DNA of 64,000 bases from Talpa occidentalis (taxonomy: Eukaryota > Chordata > Mammalia > Eulipotyphla > Talpidae): positions 19,930,850-19,994,849 of the forward strand of contig NW_023600993.1 of assembly GCF_014898055.3 (NCBI RefSeq), written 5' to 3'. The notes below the pieces were generated by a model, which saw only the letters and a list, made by a program, of their open reading frames with translations, had not been told where the DNA came from and made no database searches. Below are positions 23,701 to 36,374 of the stretch, piece by piece; position 1 is the first letter of the stretch, and every line of letters begins with the position of its first letter. A program made the translations under genes and the position numbers.

Positions 23701-26595
23701 CCTTCATAACATTTTGAAAAATGCTGTTATTATCAAGAAAAGAATTCCTTGAGTGGTATGCACAGAACTGTCATTCAGGGCAAAGATCCAAATTTCAAAA
23801 TATCCCAATTCTTCTAAGAAGGAAAGCAATGGCAATTTAGAATAAACAAACATTTATTGACTGTTTACAGTAATGTTGATCTTTTTCCAATTTATGTTAT
23901 CATAATATTTAATCCCACACCATATCTTCATTTAATCTTAAAAGATGAGCAAAACAGCAGTCAGTAAATGTCTGGCTCAATTGAATGGGACTTTTATTCT
24001 TTACCTTTTATGCTGACACCACACCATCAGCCCTGATGAAATAAGCAACTACCCCTTGACTAATAACAGGTATGTGAGCTGAAATTCTGAAACAGAAGAA
24101 ACTGTCCCTCTGATCAAAGAATTATACATCTCCATGATCTTAATTCTTTAATTCTCTAAGCAACCTTATGAACTACCCATTTTTATGTTATAAAATTTCA
24201 AATTTCAAAAAATTACAAAATTAAAAAAAAAAAACCAGATTGAATAAATTTCCCTAGTGTAAACAGGTGGTAAGTATTCAAGGTACTCTTTCTAATCCTG
24301 AACATAATCTGTTTACTAATGAAATCAGGCAGACAGAAATTCAAGAGCTTATAACCCGCCTTTGGTGTTTGCCGGATCTAATTAAGCCCAGTCAGAGCAC
24401 CAAATCCCATCACTTCATTATATTTATTTCATGTATTGCAATTTACAGAATAAAACCCAATCACAATTATTGAAATCTAAGCAAATTAATAATTTGTACT
24501 TGTCATGAGGGTATTGTTCTTGGTCGTTACAGGAACAAATGGAATTGCTGGCCTTCAACTTCCTGGGGACAGACAATGGAGAAAGGGTTTCTTTCTGCAC
24601 CCATTTTTCCATTAGCAACCACAATTTATCTAACCCCATAACACTTCCCTGTGTGCCATGTAGATCACCCCATCAGGCACCACAATCTCTCATCAACCTG
24701 GGAAAATCACCATCAGTTATTGATAACATTGTTTTTATATGGTCTTCTTACTGCTGATTAGATATAAATTCGCTTGGGAATTACTTGGATAGCTGGTTAC
24801 CCAAATCCTCTCATTTGTATCCTGCATCCCAATAAATTCAATAAAAAAGGAAATAACGACCTTTGCATCTTTCCCACACTTTAGATTTGGAAACATCTCA
24901 GAATATATGATTAACTCTTTTCACAAACCCATGAAGATTTAACCCTCTGTAGTATCAGGTCTCTGAGAAGTTCTTAAATAGCAGAGGATGATAGCAAACT
25001 CCTAAAATAAAATCATAGTTTCTGGGCTTCAGTAGCCCAGAATATGCAAGTTTGGGGGTCCCAGTGTACCCCTCAGTCTGCATACTAACAATTCTACTTC
25101 TCCATTAAGCTCAGTTAGACAATCTTTTGCAATTTTAATGGTAATGGAAGATGATACCATGCATTTTTTACTTATTTTAAAATGTTACATAATTTTCAAT
25201 TTCCCAGAAAAGCACTCAAACTCCAGAACCCAACTCCATTTACTTCCTCCTACTTTATGCACTATTATTGTCTTGAATTTTAATTCTATAAATAAACTAC
25301 ATAAGATATCATATTACTGTCAAATATAGTCAATATTTATTTAGGGTTCACCCACATTTTTAACCTTATCAAGAATCCATCTTTCCTGCAATTTTGAGCT
25401 TCCATCTGGGATAATTCTCCTTGAAAAACCCTTTAGTGTTTTTATTTTTCACTGTCAGTTTGCTGGTGACATGTTCTCTGTTTCATGCTTGAAAATTCCT
25501 CTATTTTGCCTTTAATATGAAGAAAAAACTTCACTTGATGTGCAATTTAAGGTTAATAGCTAAGTTCTTACATCAATTTGAAGACTTCATTCCATTGCAT
25601 TATCTTTCAGGCAGTTTTAGTATGTGTTACTGGTTTATCCTTTATTTCTTTTGCTTGGGGGTTCATTGTTTTTTTGAGTCTGTGGCTACATTTTGTGAGA
25701 AACAAGACCTGGTCACATGGTGTCTGAATCTAGGTGGGTAAATCCACTTAGTTATGGGATTTGGTATTAGGAAGATGAATTTACTATCCATACTGTTATT
25801 TCATCCAACTTAAACTTTGTCAGAAACAAAGGTAGCAGTCTAGTCATTTACTTTTACTTTTCAGTTTTTTCAGAACCTACAAAGGGAAGATATGTATTAT
25901 TAATTGGACCTCCTTAAAACCTGAGCAGTAGAAAATCTAATTTCCTGTACACATACCAAACCAGGTTATTATCACTGTATTTAAATCTTGCTAATTTTGT
26001 AAGTAGTAATATTTCATTGTCTTAATATCATCCATTGGTTACTGATATGATGTCACATCTTTCCAAGTATTTACTGAATGTTTTTAGTTAATGTCATTTT
26101 CCATGTTATTACTAAGATACGTTTTTGTTGTTGATTTAGAGAATTCTTTTTAATTAAAACTAAGAACACTGTCATATATAATTATTGCAACTTCAACTTC
26201 TAAACTAATTCAAATAATGTATGATAAATTTATGTCAACCCTTCCTACGATACCATGATTGCAGGATTTTATTATTTATACTCTTTCTAATTCTTGTTTC
26301 TTTTCTTTTCCTTTTTGCCTTTATCTATGATATTTGAATGCTTTTTAGTATTCCATTTTAATTTTTTTTTTTTACTTTTGGGCTCTATATGTATTTTTTA
26401 GGAGGTTCACAATCTTCAGTTAAAATGTAGGAATATTGCAATAATAATAATAAAATAATAGATTTAAATCCAGCCATATAAATAATTTCATTAATCTAAA
26501 TTACCCAAGCAGAATGATTATAAGATAAATCAGCAAACTGGGTAAATAAGACCCAACTATATGTTATCTATCTATGCATAGATTAAAAGTAAAAA
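20796..26595. other. 5.8 kb without recognised genes
   Basis: Mixed-composition sequence, AT-rich after 24 kb. CAGAGTCACTTTTT is repeated on both sides of a T run at 22738-22775. Possible decayed MIR material lies near 23850-23960. The region 21050-22300 is less AT-rich and shows no repeat I can name, but open frames there have no recognisable domains. Confidence 0.4.
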
Positions 26596-27168
26596 ATAAA
26601 AAATGAAAGTATATAAACACTAATCAAAAGAAAGGTGGGTTACCGATAAATGTCAAAGTAGACTTCAAGACAAGCAATATTATTAGTAATAAATAACAAA
26701 AATTAAACAATAATTTTAAAGGCTGAATCTATATGTACCTCAACAGAGCTTAAGAATATTGAATTGAAAACTAAAAGGAGACTATATAAATATAGATCAA
26801 TCTATAATTATACTTGGAGATTTAATATCCTTCCCTCAGCAATCAATATAACAGTAGACAGAAAATCAGTAAAGATAATAGAGGACTTGAGCAACATTAA
26901 CAACCAACTTAACCTAATTGATATTTATGTAACACACCCAACAAATGCAGAATATGCTTTCTTTTCCTGTGTACATAAAGCAATAAATAACCAAGACAGA
27001 CAATGCTCTCAATGAGAATACAAACCATAATGAATTTGAAAGAATTAAAATAAGACAAAATATGTCTTCTAATCATAACATAATTAAAGTAGAAACCAAT
27101 AACAGAAACATGTCGGGAAAATCCCCAAGATATTGGATATGGAAGTATTCAAAATAACACAGGAAAAT
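26596..27168 (+). repeat. Old L1 ORF2 fragment
   Basis: Landmarks are ACTTGGAGATTTAATATCC, AGACAGAAAATCAGTAAAG, CAACCAACTTAACCTAATTG, ACACACCCAACAAATGCAGAATA and AATAACAGAAACATG. They follow the order of the L1 endonuclease-to-RT linker region. The fragment is decayed. Confidence 0.7.
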
Positions 27169-27433
27169 GGGGCCTCCTTGTTGGCGCAGATGGTTGGGTG
27201 CAGCACTGTGAAGCTGTCCACAGCTTCTGCAGTGGGGGTTCATTCCTGGCAGGCCTGGGCGATACCCACATGGCGCGGCAGACCTCTCCTGTCTCACTCG
27301 CTGCTCCCCTCAGCAGTGTTTTCAGTAGGTCTGCCTGTTCTGCTCCCCACTCTGCCTCTAGTGAATCCTCTCATCCTTGTGCATCTCTGGCCTGTACCCC
27401 AGTTCTTGTATAAATAATAAATCTTTAAAAAAA
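27169..27433 (+). mobile_element. SINE, intermediate type
   Basis: Head CCTCCTTGTTGGCGCAGATGG, body CGGCAGACCTCTCCTGTC, tail TTGTATAAATAATAAATC. ACAGGAAAATG before and ACAGAAAAATG after fit a target duplication with one change. It sits at the end of the old L1 fragment. Confidence 0.85.
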
Positions 27434-27459
27434 CAGAAAAATGAGAATTTAGAAGGAAA

Positions 27460-27595
27460 ATCATTATTTTTTTAATTGAGGAAACATTGGTTTACAACAC
27501 TGTATATGGTTTAGGGGAACAGGTTCACACCTCTTCAGCTGTATATTACCACACCACCCCCACTATCAAAGCACCCAGAGTCCTCACATTTTTAT
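27460..27595. repeat. Probable L1 3'-UTR-like fragment
   Basis: TTAATTGAGGAAACATTGGTTTACAACACTG resembles a common antisense L1 end, and a related piece occurs at 34605-34680 (TTGTTGAGGTAATCTTGGTTTACAACAC). Family assignment is uncertain. Confidence 0.35.
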
Positions 27596-28437
27596 TGACT
27601 TATCTATTTTTGGCACCTAGAAGTTAGGTTTTTAAAAATTATGTATTACATAGTTTCATTTGAATAACATTCTGGAAATGGTAACATTACAGGAATAGAA
27701 AACAGATTAGCAGTGAGGGTACTGGTTGCTTATAAAGGGTCTCAAGAAATTTAGGAAACAGGTAAGTGAGGGAATTGGTCTATATCTTGGTTGTGGTTAT
27801 TAAATAAATGCATGTTGTGTCAAAACATACATAATGATTTAATTGTGTATGATTTTCTAATTATTAAAAAAATAGTGAATGAACCAGGATGGCAGATATA
27901 TTTGGAGCTGATTAACACCTATTCATAAGTAAAACTGCATATTGTTATTATGAAATGATATTATGAAATATTATAAAAATATGCAAAGAAATATAAAAAT
28001 AGGAAAGCTTCCTACTATCATTGAGTATAGGCTTTAACCAGTGGAGTGGGAATTCTTTAGTCAATATTTACCTTTATCTGGAGTAGATTTTGCAGTGGTT
28101 CTTATATAAATAGCCTAGTAGAAAAGGAATTTTAATTTGAAGAATTTTGGCTTTAATGTGCTTCTGTTTTTGTAGATAACACAGCACTGATGCTGGGCTT
28201 GAAAGAAAATGTTCTGGCAGCCTAGTTGTTGTCTAATGCCTAGCCTCGCCAAGATCCTCTATCTGCACCAAAGACAGATATGTTTTAAGAAAATCAAAGA
28301 CAGACATGTTATAAGAAAATCAAAGGTTTGTTTTTATAACTACACAAAGTCTATTGTATTTTTAACTTTATTAATGGATCACTTATTTAAGTAGGTTCTT
28401 TGTAAGAGAGAACACTCATTTGTGAGACTAGACTTCA
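27596..28437. other. Non-coding with 26-bp tandem duplication
   Basis: Two adjacent copies of a 26-bp unit beginning AAAGACAGA and ending GAAAATC occupy 28270-28321, differing at two positions. Otherwise nothing recognised. Confidence 0.5.
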
Positions 28438-28441
28438 TTTT

Positions 28442-28700
28442 TTAAAAAGATTTATTTATTTATGCATGCAAGAACTAGGGTACAGGCCAGAGGTGTGGGG
28501 GGTGAAAGGATTCACCAGAGAGAGTGGGGAGCAGAACAGGCAGACTGAAATGCACTGCTTAGGGGAACAGCGGGCGAGACAGGAGAGGTCTGCTGCGCCA
28601 TGTGGGTTGCTCCCTGGCTGGCGATTCAACTCATGCTGCAGAGGCTGCAGATAGCTTCACAGTGCTGCGCTTAACTCCTTGCGCCACCAGCGAGGCCCAG
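28442..28700 (-). mobile_element. SINE, type A
   Basis: Minus-strand copy with the perfect duplication GACTTCATTTT at 28431-28441 and 28701-28711. Its body has a deletion around CAGACTGAAATGCAC. Confidence 0.9.
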
Positions 28701-29374
28701 GACTTCATTTTAAGAATGAAGGGGGTAGCCCTGAGGCTGAGGAATAGCTAGTATTTTGACAAAAGTTGTGAGTCCATGTGTTTCTGATCCTCCTCTGCTG
28801 CTCTGTAAAGTCCAAGTTCTCCTTCTCTGTGTAGAAGACCTCACCATTCCCCTTGAAGCCAGCATGGGGGAGATGTTTTGCAATTCTTACACCACTGATA
28901 CCAATTTTGGTGGAGGTGGTAAAGACAAATTTCTAGTGTATTCTAGTCAAAGGAACTCAATTGAGGGACAGTGGTCCAGTCACAAAGAGCAAGTCACTCT
29001 CAGCGGCTTCAGGAATATCACCCTCTTTTCCTCTGCAGTGCCCAGAGAGGAGATCAGAAGGTTGCAGGTGTGAGGCTACCTCAAGGTTTTCTTACCTGAG
29101 GCTGATTGAGGGATTTTTGTCCACTTCTTCGGTAGGATAGTCCCTAGCATTTTGCAGAGTTTAACCACTCGGGTGCTGCCATTATTTGTCGCTACCATTT
29201 GGTTTCATGTCAGTAGCAAGTAACTTCTTTTTCATTACAATCGTGGAATTTTCTTCTCAATTCTTCCTCCTATACAAGGACCTTTCTGGAATTCATAGCA
29301 GATTGGGATCATCCGCTAATTCCTCAGAGTAGGACAGGGTCTCAGCAACAGTGTGGTTTCCCTGTCTTTGGGTG
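28701..29374. other. Non-coding, nothing recognised
   Basis: An open frame of 105 codons at 28756-29073 shows no protein family signature that I recognise. Confidence 0.35.
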
Positions 29375-29378
29375 TTTT

Positions 29379-30037
29379 TGATATAGGGTAGGGTGAGGGG
29401 CACCCTGGATCCCTCAAATCTGCCCACTGTGAATAGGTTCTGCCATCTGCCACATCAAAACAAAACATATTCTAGTGTGTAAGGACTTCAATGAAAAGGA
29501 ACTGAATACAATTAGTGTGCAATAAAGAGAAGAGAAAGAGAAAGAATATAGTTAAAGAAGGTTTCAATTAAGCACCCAAAGCTACCCATCCTCTCGTGGG
29601 TAAATGCCCAGACAAACGGGGTTGGCCTGAAGAAGGGCCCCTGAAGCCCTAAAGCTTATCACAAATCTAAGGTATCTTATGGTGGGGACACATAGGAGAG
29701 TGGCAGAAGGGGCCAGGCAAATCTGGACGGAAAAGAACAAAATCAACATCAAAATAAAGGCTGCCATTGTCAGCTTCCCCACAAGCTTCTCACCCAGGTC
29801 TCTTTCAAGTTTCTCCTTTCTTGTCCCCCAAGCCCCTGGCACAAGACCAAGGCTGCGCAGCAAGCACAGCTTGTTCACATCTGTCTGTTCCATGTGCCTC
29901 TGCTAGGTCTCCTTCTTGATCTCCTTCCTTCCTTCCTTCTCTCTGTCTCTCTAGCTTCTCCCTGCTCAGCTCTACCCTTCCTTGGATGGGACAGGGAACC
30001 TGGAACCTCCCCTTCTCCTGGAGATCACCCTGATATA
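29379..30037 (-). mobile_element. Solo LTR, older 4-bp-TSD family (copy 1)
   Basis: One of about seven related copies in the right half of the window. Shared landmarks in sense orientation are GTTCCAGGTTCCCTG, GAGCTGAGCAGGGAG, GGGTGGAACC-like GTCCCCACC, then GGGTAACTTTGGGTG-type and CAGATGGCAGAACC near the 3' end. This copy is flanked by TTTT on both sides. Its ends are mutated (TATATCAGGG...CCCTATATCA instead of TGTAACAGGG...CCTGTAACA). It contains a 103-codon frame (29582-29893) with a hydrophobic segment, discussed under findings. Confidence 0.65.
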
Positions 30038-30041
30038 TTTT

Positions 30042-30595
30042 GGTATTGGGGTGCCTCTCCTTAACTTTGACACCAGAGCCAGGTTTCTGGACTTCAGCTT
30101 ACTAGTCAGCTTCTCAGCTTCTTTACCTGCTAGCTTGCAAGATGCAAAAGAGAACTAAGGCCCACGAAGATTTTTTAAATGTCAATATCAGTACTGGTGA
30201 AGGTGTGTGGGGAAATTTTTCTTTTGCATAGTAATGAAGAGAGTTTAAATTAACATCACACCATGTGAAGGGGAAGATTTGGCAAAATACAGACACAGAC
30301 TTTAAAGACAGTTCTATGTCCTCTGATCTATGAATTCCATTGTTATGAATTTATTTTAACAATGTTATCAGAATATGTCCTATTATTATAAACTATGGTT
30401 ATTATGGTGTTATTTTTATGTGAATAATTACATTTTGTATATCCCAAGAAATAGAATCACTTAAATGCCGTATGGCTACATTCATTAGTAGATCTCATCT
30501 TCCTTAACAAGGTGCAGGAAAGTGTTTAATGATATCACAAAGTGCCCAAGGTTTACCGTTAAGTGGAGGAGAAAATTGCTTACAAGGTGCGATAT
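30042..30595. other. Non-coding, nothing recognised
   Basis: No supported feature. Confidence 0.4.
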
Positions 30596-31085
30596 GTACT
30601 ATCCTGTGATAGGCAGAATAGTGATTCTCCCCAACTAAAGTTTTTATCCACAGAACCTGTTTGGTTATATGACAGCAGGGATTTTGCAAATGTCATTAAG
30701 ATGGAGGTGAAGAATATATTCTGTCTTAAGAGCAAGCAGGTGGATCAGATCTAATGACATGAGTTCTTATTAGCAGAACCTGTCCTGGCTACCATCAAAA
30801 AGAAATATGAGGACAGAAGAGGCATCAGAGAGATGTTACTTTCCTGGCTTTGAAGATTGAGAATGGTAAGAGGAGCCATGGAATGTAGGCAGCATCTGGA
30901 AACTGGAAAACCAAATAAATGGATTCTCTTCTAGGACCTCCAGAAGAAACACAGCTCTGTTGAAATCTCGGTTTTAGCAAAGGAAGACCTATGTCAGACT
31001 TCTGAATTAAGGAAATTGTAAGATAACAAATCTGTGCTAACCCACTAAGTTTGTGATAATATGTTACCTTTGCTGAGATACTGTG
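30596..31085 (+). repeat. MLT1-type (ERVL-MaLR) LTR fragment
   Basis: Order of landmarks: TGTGATAGGCAGAATAGTG, TTTTGCAAATGTCATTAAG, AATGACATGAGTTCTTAT, CCATGGAATGTAGGCAGC, GGATTCTCTTCTAGGACCTCC, and CCCACTAAGTTTGTGATAAT. This follows the mammalian MLT1 LTR consensus. It is old and diverged. Confidence 0.6.
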
Positions 31086-31458
31086 ATTCATAAGAAAAAC
31101 ATTTATTTGTTCATTCCGATGACCCAAATACATTTCCCATATATATTTGGTCTTCAACCACAATTCTCATGGCTCACAGCTCCACAAACAAACCCTTGGA
31201 ATTTCCTAAGTATTGAGAGGTGATGAAGGTGTCTTTCATTATGTAGATGAAGTGACTTTGGGAAGCACGTAAGGAGGGAGACTAGTTGCCAAGAGAACCA
31301 ATCATGTGATTAAAGCTTTAAAAGTCTCAGTTCTACCTCCCTACTTATCCTCACCTTTGAGAAGAGTGGGCTTGGAAGTTGAATGATTTGCCAAAATTCA
31401 ATGATTTAATCAATCTTGCCTATGTAATAGAGCTTCCATAAAAACCCAAAGGGGATGA

Positions 31459-31733
31459 GGGTTTCCCTGGTGGCACAAGGAGTTAAGACGCAACCTATGA
31501 AGTTGTCCGCAGCCACTGCAGCATAATTCAATCCCCGGCCAGGGAGCTACACACATGACGCAGAAGACCTCTCCTGACTCGCCCACTGCTCCCCTCAGCA
31601 GTGTATTTCGTCAGTCTGCCTGTTCTGTTCCCCGCTCTGTCTCTGGTGAATCCCCTCACCCCCCACACCTCTGGCCTGTACCCCAGCTCTTATATGCATA
31701 AATAAATAAATCTTTAAAAAAAAAAAACAAAAA
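31459..31733 (+). mobile_element. SINE, type A
   Basis: Head TTTCCCTGGTGGCACAAGG, body AGAAGACCTCTCCTGACTC, tail TGCATAAATAAATAAATC with A/C tail. It sits inside the old LTR. Confidence 0.88.
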
Positions 31734-31900
31734 CAAAGGGCAGGATTCACAGAACCTCCTGTGGTTGGTGAACTCATCATGGACGTTTGAGGAGAGTGAT
31801 GTGCCTGGAGGCATCCTGTGAGCTCCTGGCCCTGCCTGCATCTCTTGCCCGTTGGGTCTGACCCATCTGGCTGCTCCCGATTTACATTTTTTGTCAATTA

Positions 31901-32668
31901 CATATTTTTTTAAAGATTTATTTTATTTACTTATGCACTAGGGTGTAGAGGAGCTGGGGTGTAGGCCAGAGGTGCAGAGGGTGAGAGGATTTGTTATAGG
32001 GCAGCCCCGATACAAAACGGGTTGCCTGACTGTGGGTCCTCGCCCGCGCGCTTTAAAGGACTTATCAATGCTCTACTGCAGGCACACACGAAAGGTTCAT
32101 AAAAGGTTTATTTACAAGGGAAGGGGAAATGAGGAAATGTACAACTCAGGGAGAAAAGTGGGAGACAAAGTTTTAAACGCGTCCTACCCGATCCGCCGAT
32201 CTGGAATCCCAAATGGTACTCTGAGAGCTGGCCGCAGCCAGGAGCCGTGAAGCCAGGAGGCGAGCAAAAGAGCGAGCCCCGCCAAGGCCCACGTGTTTGG
32301 TTTTTATACCAACCCTGGCTGCTTAACTCCACCGTCAGGTCCCCAGCCACCTTCCCTTTCGTGGTGACGGGATTTGTCTTTCCCAATGTCCTGATGGCTT
32401 TGGTCTGGAGTGGGGGTGGAGTCGACAAAGCCTGTATGGGATTAGCTCAGAACATTCTTTCCCCCTAACAGATTCACCAAAGGCAGAGTGGGGAACAGAA
32501 CAGGCAGATCGATTGAAATACACTGCTGAGGGGAGCAACAGGCAACACAGGAGAGGTTTGCTATACCTTGTGGGTCAGCAACCTGGCCAGGGTTCAAGCT
32601 GCTGCTACAGTGGCTGCTGATAGCTTCATAGTGCTGAGACTTGGCCCCATGTACCACCAGGGAGGCCC
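31901..32668 (-). mobile_element. SINE, type A, split by a solo LTR
   Basis: Minus-strand SINE in two parts (31901-31991 and 32471-32668) with the 10-bp duplication TTGTCAATTA on the outside (31891-31900 and 32669-32678). The interrupting LTR sits in the conserved GAGGATTCACCAGAG stretch. Confidence 0.9.
31992..32470 (-). mobile_element. Solo LTR inside a SINE, 4-bp TSD
   Basis: Complete 479-bp LTR (TGTTATAGGG...CCCCTAACA) with the perfect 4-bp duplication GATT (988-991 of the 31-kb block and 32471-32474). On its sense (minus) strand GGTATAAAAACC is a TATA box and TAAATAAACC a polyadenylation signal, followed by a GC-rich end. These are the features of class I (gammaretrovirus-like) LTRs. 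The internal part is gone, so a full provirus was reduced by LTR-LTR recombination. It is the best-preserved solo LTR in the window. Confidence 0.88.
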
Positions 32669-32904
32669 TTGTCAATTATACTTTCTGATGATCTAGTGAG
32701 TAAACAAGTTTTCTGAGTTCCTTGAGCTACCCCACCAAGTTAATCATGCCCAACGAGGGAAGTTTGGGAATGCTCTTTGTCAGTAGAAGCACAGAAAATA
32801 GCCTGGCTTGCACCACCATCTAAAGGCCAAGGAGGGTGTCATGGGAACCTCCAACCTGTAGCCCGGGGGCAGAGCACAGATAACAGTGTGTTTTATGAAT
32901 GGGG

Positions 32905-33030
32905 GTGGGTTAGATCTAATCACATGAGTCCTTACAAACAGAACCTGTTCTGTCTAGCATCAAAAAGGGATATGAGGACAGAAAATGGGTCAGAGAGATG
33001 TTATTTTACTGGCTTTGAAATTCGAGCCGC
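32905..33030 (+). repeat. MLT1-like fragment
   Basis: AGATCTAATCACATGAGTCCTTAC, CATCAAAAAGGGATATGAGGACAGAAAATGGG repeat the order and sequence of 30745-30835, so both come from the same LTR family. Confidence 0.55.
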
Positions 33031-33190
33031 ATCTCTTGCCCTGTGGCTCTGATCTACTGGACTTGCTACTGGCATCTGAGGTGGAGGGCAATTTGCGGAC
33101 ACAAAGGGGAAGCTGACGCTCATTTGGGGTAGGAAGTATCAGATCTGAACTGATTTGAGTTCAATTGTAGGATACCCAGCTGTCATATAT

Positions 33191-36079
33191 ACCCATTATA
33201 TGTGGAACCACCCCTACCCCACATTGGAATATGGTGATTAGGAACTTATTGAATAGCTTGTTAAACAATATATTTTTTTAAAAAGGTTGTATTTGCCCAC
33301 ATGCAGCAAATAGATTATAGCTTTGGTCAGATTATAAATACATTTGTTATAATATATACCAAATGTTGACGGTAGTTCTCTCAGAAATCATGGACATCTT
33401 TAATATTATTCATCATATATTTCAAAATTACTGTGAATTTTTAAATAAATTGTGTTAGGTTTTGCCACCAGAAAACACATTATTTTTAAAGCAATTTATT
33501 TAAGCGATAATAATTATGTTCATTGTTTTATTATTATTCCTTCGCAAACAAGTGACACATCTTTCAAATTATTTACTTCCCTTTTCAACAGATACTTACC
33601 AAGTCCTCCGAAAATGATCTGAATTAGACAAGCATATGTTTTGGCTTTTGAAGGAAAGGAAAGTGAAATTTCAAGTCAATCACATCATCTGCCTGTCACA
33701 TTCAAGGAGTGGGCCAGCAGGCCATTTCAAGAGTGACAGGGACTTGGAGTTCCCCCCTAAGGAGGGCGGTGATGCATTGTCCCCAGCCTCCCCCATGTCT
33801 CCCCGTGGAGCTCTCTCCCGTTCCACAAGTACATTTTCCAGGTGGCTGCCTCAGTTAAAAATGAATGTTTGTTCCAAAAGGACATTGCAGACCTGAACAA
33901 ATTCTCCAGATCATAAAATGATGCTCTTTTACTGGCTCATTTCCATCTCTGATAGGCTTCTACTTCCACCTCATGTGATAACAGTTCAGAAACTTCAAAC
34001 AGCAGCAAAATACCAGCCTAACTTTGTGTGAAAAATAAGAGCTCATCATCAAACTGAAGCAAAAAAAAAAAGAAGAAATGTTCCAAAGAAATCAAACTGA
34101 TGAACCTGGTTGGAGAAAGCAGAGAGGCAGATAAAGAATAGGAAATAAAATCTATTCAATCAATGCCTGATAAGTGTGATGCAGGAATAAGGTGTAGGCT
34201 GGGCAGAAAGAAACAATGTAAAACACCACCCGACCTGGCAGCTGTGAGTTTTGGGCCAGAATCCCATTAACAACGCAGACAAAAATTTTCAGGTCATTAA
34301 AAACCTCAGCCAGCTGAGAATGTAACCTCAACAATTATTGGAAAAGATTACCCTAGATATTTTACTTTAGCATAATTGTTTCTTTCATGGGTGGTATCTT
34401 CTAAATCAGGAAAGTTTCAGAATTAGATATAAAAATATTTAAGAGAATCCAAGTCACAATACTAATAAATGTAATTGGTGTGTTTGAGTACTTAGGATAC
34501 TCAGGAGAATTTGTTCTATTAAAATGATAGATTAGATTTGCAATTCAAATTCAAAAATTAAGAGGTAATATAGTTATTAGCTCAAGCTTTTTAAAAATTG
34601 CATTTGTTTTTGTTGAGGTAATCTTGGTTTACAACACTAAACAGGATTTATATGATACAACACTGTATATGGCATGATATGAAGTACCTCCATGAACTGT
34701 TCTTGCCAATAAGAATTAAGAAAATGATCTTGAGCTTCTGGGGGTGCAGCAGGTTGAGCACAGCGCTGTGAAGCTGTCTGCAGCCTCCGCAGCATGGGTT
34801 CCAGCATCTTCCTGCATTATGTAGCCTGCTCCACGAGACTCCCGTTTCTTTATCAGTGTGGTGTTGCCCAATGCAACAAGACATAGAAGACCATAGAAGG
34901 AGTGAAACAAAACCATAGACGTGCATTTAGCAAAAAAAAAAAAAAGGGGGGGGGGAATTCTACAGAAAAAATAATCAAATTTACTTAAGAAATGAAAAGG
35001 AAGAAATAAAAGCAGAAAGGGTGTCTTACAAATTAAAAGAAACTTAAATGACACATCAGCTCAGTGCAATGTATGGACATTATTTGGTGTAGAATAAAAT
35101 AAAATGTAATTATGAGACAATCAGAAAAAAATTGGATGGTGATTAGTAGTTTGCTTATATTAGAGAGTTACTGAGAAGCTTGTCAAATGTTTGATATTGT
35201 TGTAACACTTTAAAAAAGGAATATTGTACATAGAGGCAATACCAATGTATTTATGGTGTCAGAAAAGTCTTCAAAGTAATCTAGTGGGAGTGAGAATATA
35301 CAGAAAAAATAATACTGGTTTTATATGATAATTGTTGAAAGTGAAGAATGGATAAATAAAAATTCATCAATTTATTCTGTCCACATTTATTTATGTTTTA
35401 AAACAAAAAGCTTAACATGGCTTTAAAAGTAGCCAATAGGAATAGAAATACCATTAGGAGGCTTTATTTCTGAGCATTTGGGGGAAATTACCTTTCTGTT
35501 TAAGGTGAAGAGAGTAAGTACAGAGTGTTGTTAGAATTCTTAGAACACTGAAAATAAAAAAAGACTCACTAAAGTCTTTTATTAAACCTTTTCTAGCAGG
35601 CAATGTGTGGCTTTTTTATTTGGCCAACACAGCAAGAGCAGTCAGTGTTCTTGGACCAAGGGACGGGTTAAACTAGAAGCCAGAGAAAAGAAAATACTTA
35701 GGACCATGTCAAAGATGTTTCTCTGCAGGTGATCAGTCATATTTGTGGAGTCTCTACAGCTGTTCCTGTGAGAGCTCAACCCTAATCCATATCTGAACCT
35801 GTAGGAGAGATTTACAAAGGGTAATTGGAAAACACTTTCAATTCTGGACTCTATTCCACATCTCAGTTTTATGCCTGAAATCTCAACTGTTTTACAATTG
35901 TGATTCATTCATGGTCCTCATAGTGAGAGAAGGAATTGGTTTTTTGAAAGTTGGGCATTAAATCTTCTCAGCCACAAGAAGAGGGACCACAGAGACAACA
36001 GTGAGGTGGATGTCCTCCTATGTCCCAGAGAGGGAAGGCATGCAGCTGCTAAAGGGAAAGCCCATCCTTACATCCTTAC
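33191..36079. other. AT-rich non-coding sequence with repeat traces
   Basis: At 34731-34805 there is a decayed SINE head (GAGCACAGCGCTGTGAAGCTGTCTGCAGCC). It is followed by a stretch (34810-34890, CACGAGACTCCCGTTTC, CAGTGTGGTGTTG) that also occurs at 41595-41640. L1-like ends may lie near 34600-34690. No gene recognised. Confidence 0.45.
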
Positions 36080-36080
36080 A

Positions 36081-36355
36081 GGCCTCCCTGGTAGCACATG
36101 GGGTTGAGCTCAGTGCTGTGAGGCTGTCCACAGCCTCTGCAGCATGAGTTCGATGCCTGGCTGACCAGGGAGCTACCCAGGTGGCGCAGCAGACCTCTCC
36201 TGACTTGCCTGCTGCTCCCCTCAGCAGTGTATTTCAGTCAGTCTGCCTGTTCTGTTTCCCACTCTGTCTCTGGTGAATACTCTCGCCCCCACTCCCGCAC
36301 CTGTGTCCTGTACCCCAGTTCTTATATGCATAAATAAATAAATCTTAAAAAAATA
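36081..36355 (+). mobile_element. SINE, type A/intermediate
   Basis: Head CCTCCCTGGTAGCACATGG, body CAGCAGACCTCTCCTGAC, tail TGCATAAATAAATAAATC. Confidence 0.88.
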
Positions 36356-36374
36356 ATCCTTAGAACAGCTTCTT

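Larger units (their letters stand above)
31390..33190 (+). repeat. Old LTR (ERVL/MaLR-like) broken by nested insertions
   Basis: Pieces of one old LTR-like sequence appear to lie at 31390-31458 (CAATCTTGCCTATGTAATAGAGC, CCATAAAAACCCAAAGG), 31734-31900, 32669-32900, and, after an MLT1-like piece, 33035-33190 (TTCAATTGTAGGATACCCAGC). They are interrupted by two SINEs, one of which is itself interrupted by a solo LTR. I am confident of the nesting. The family name of the outer element is uncertain. Confidence 0.55.
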
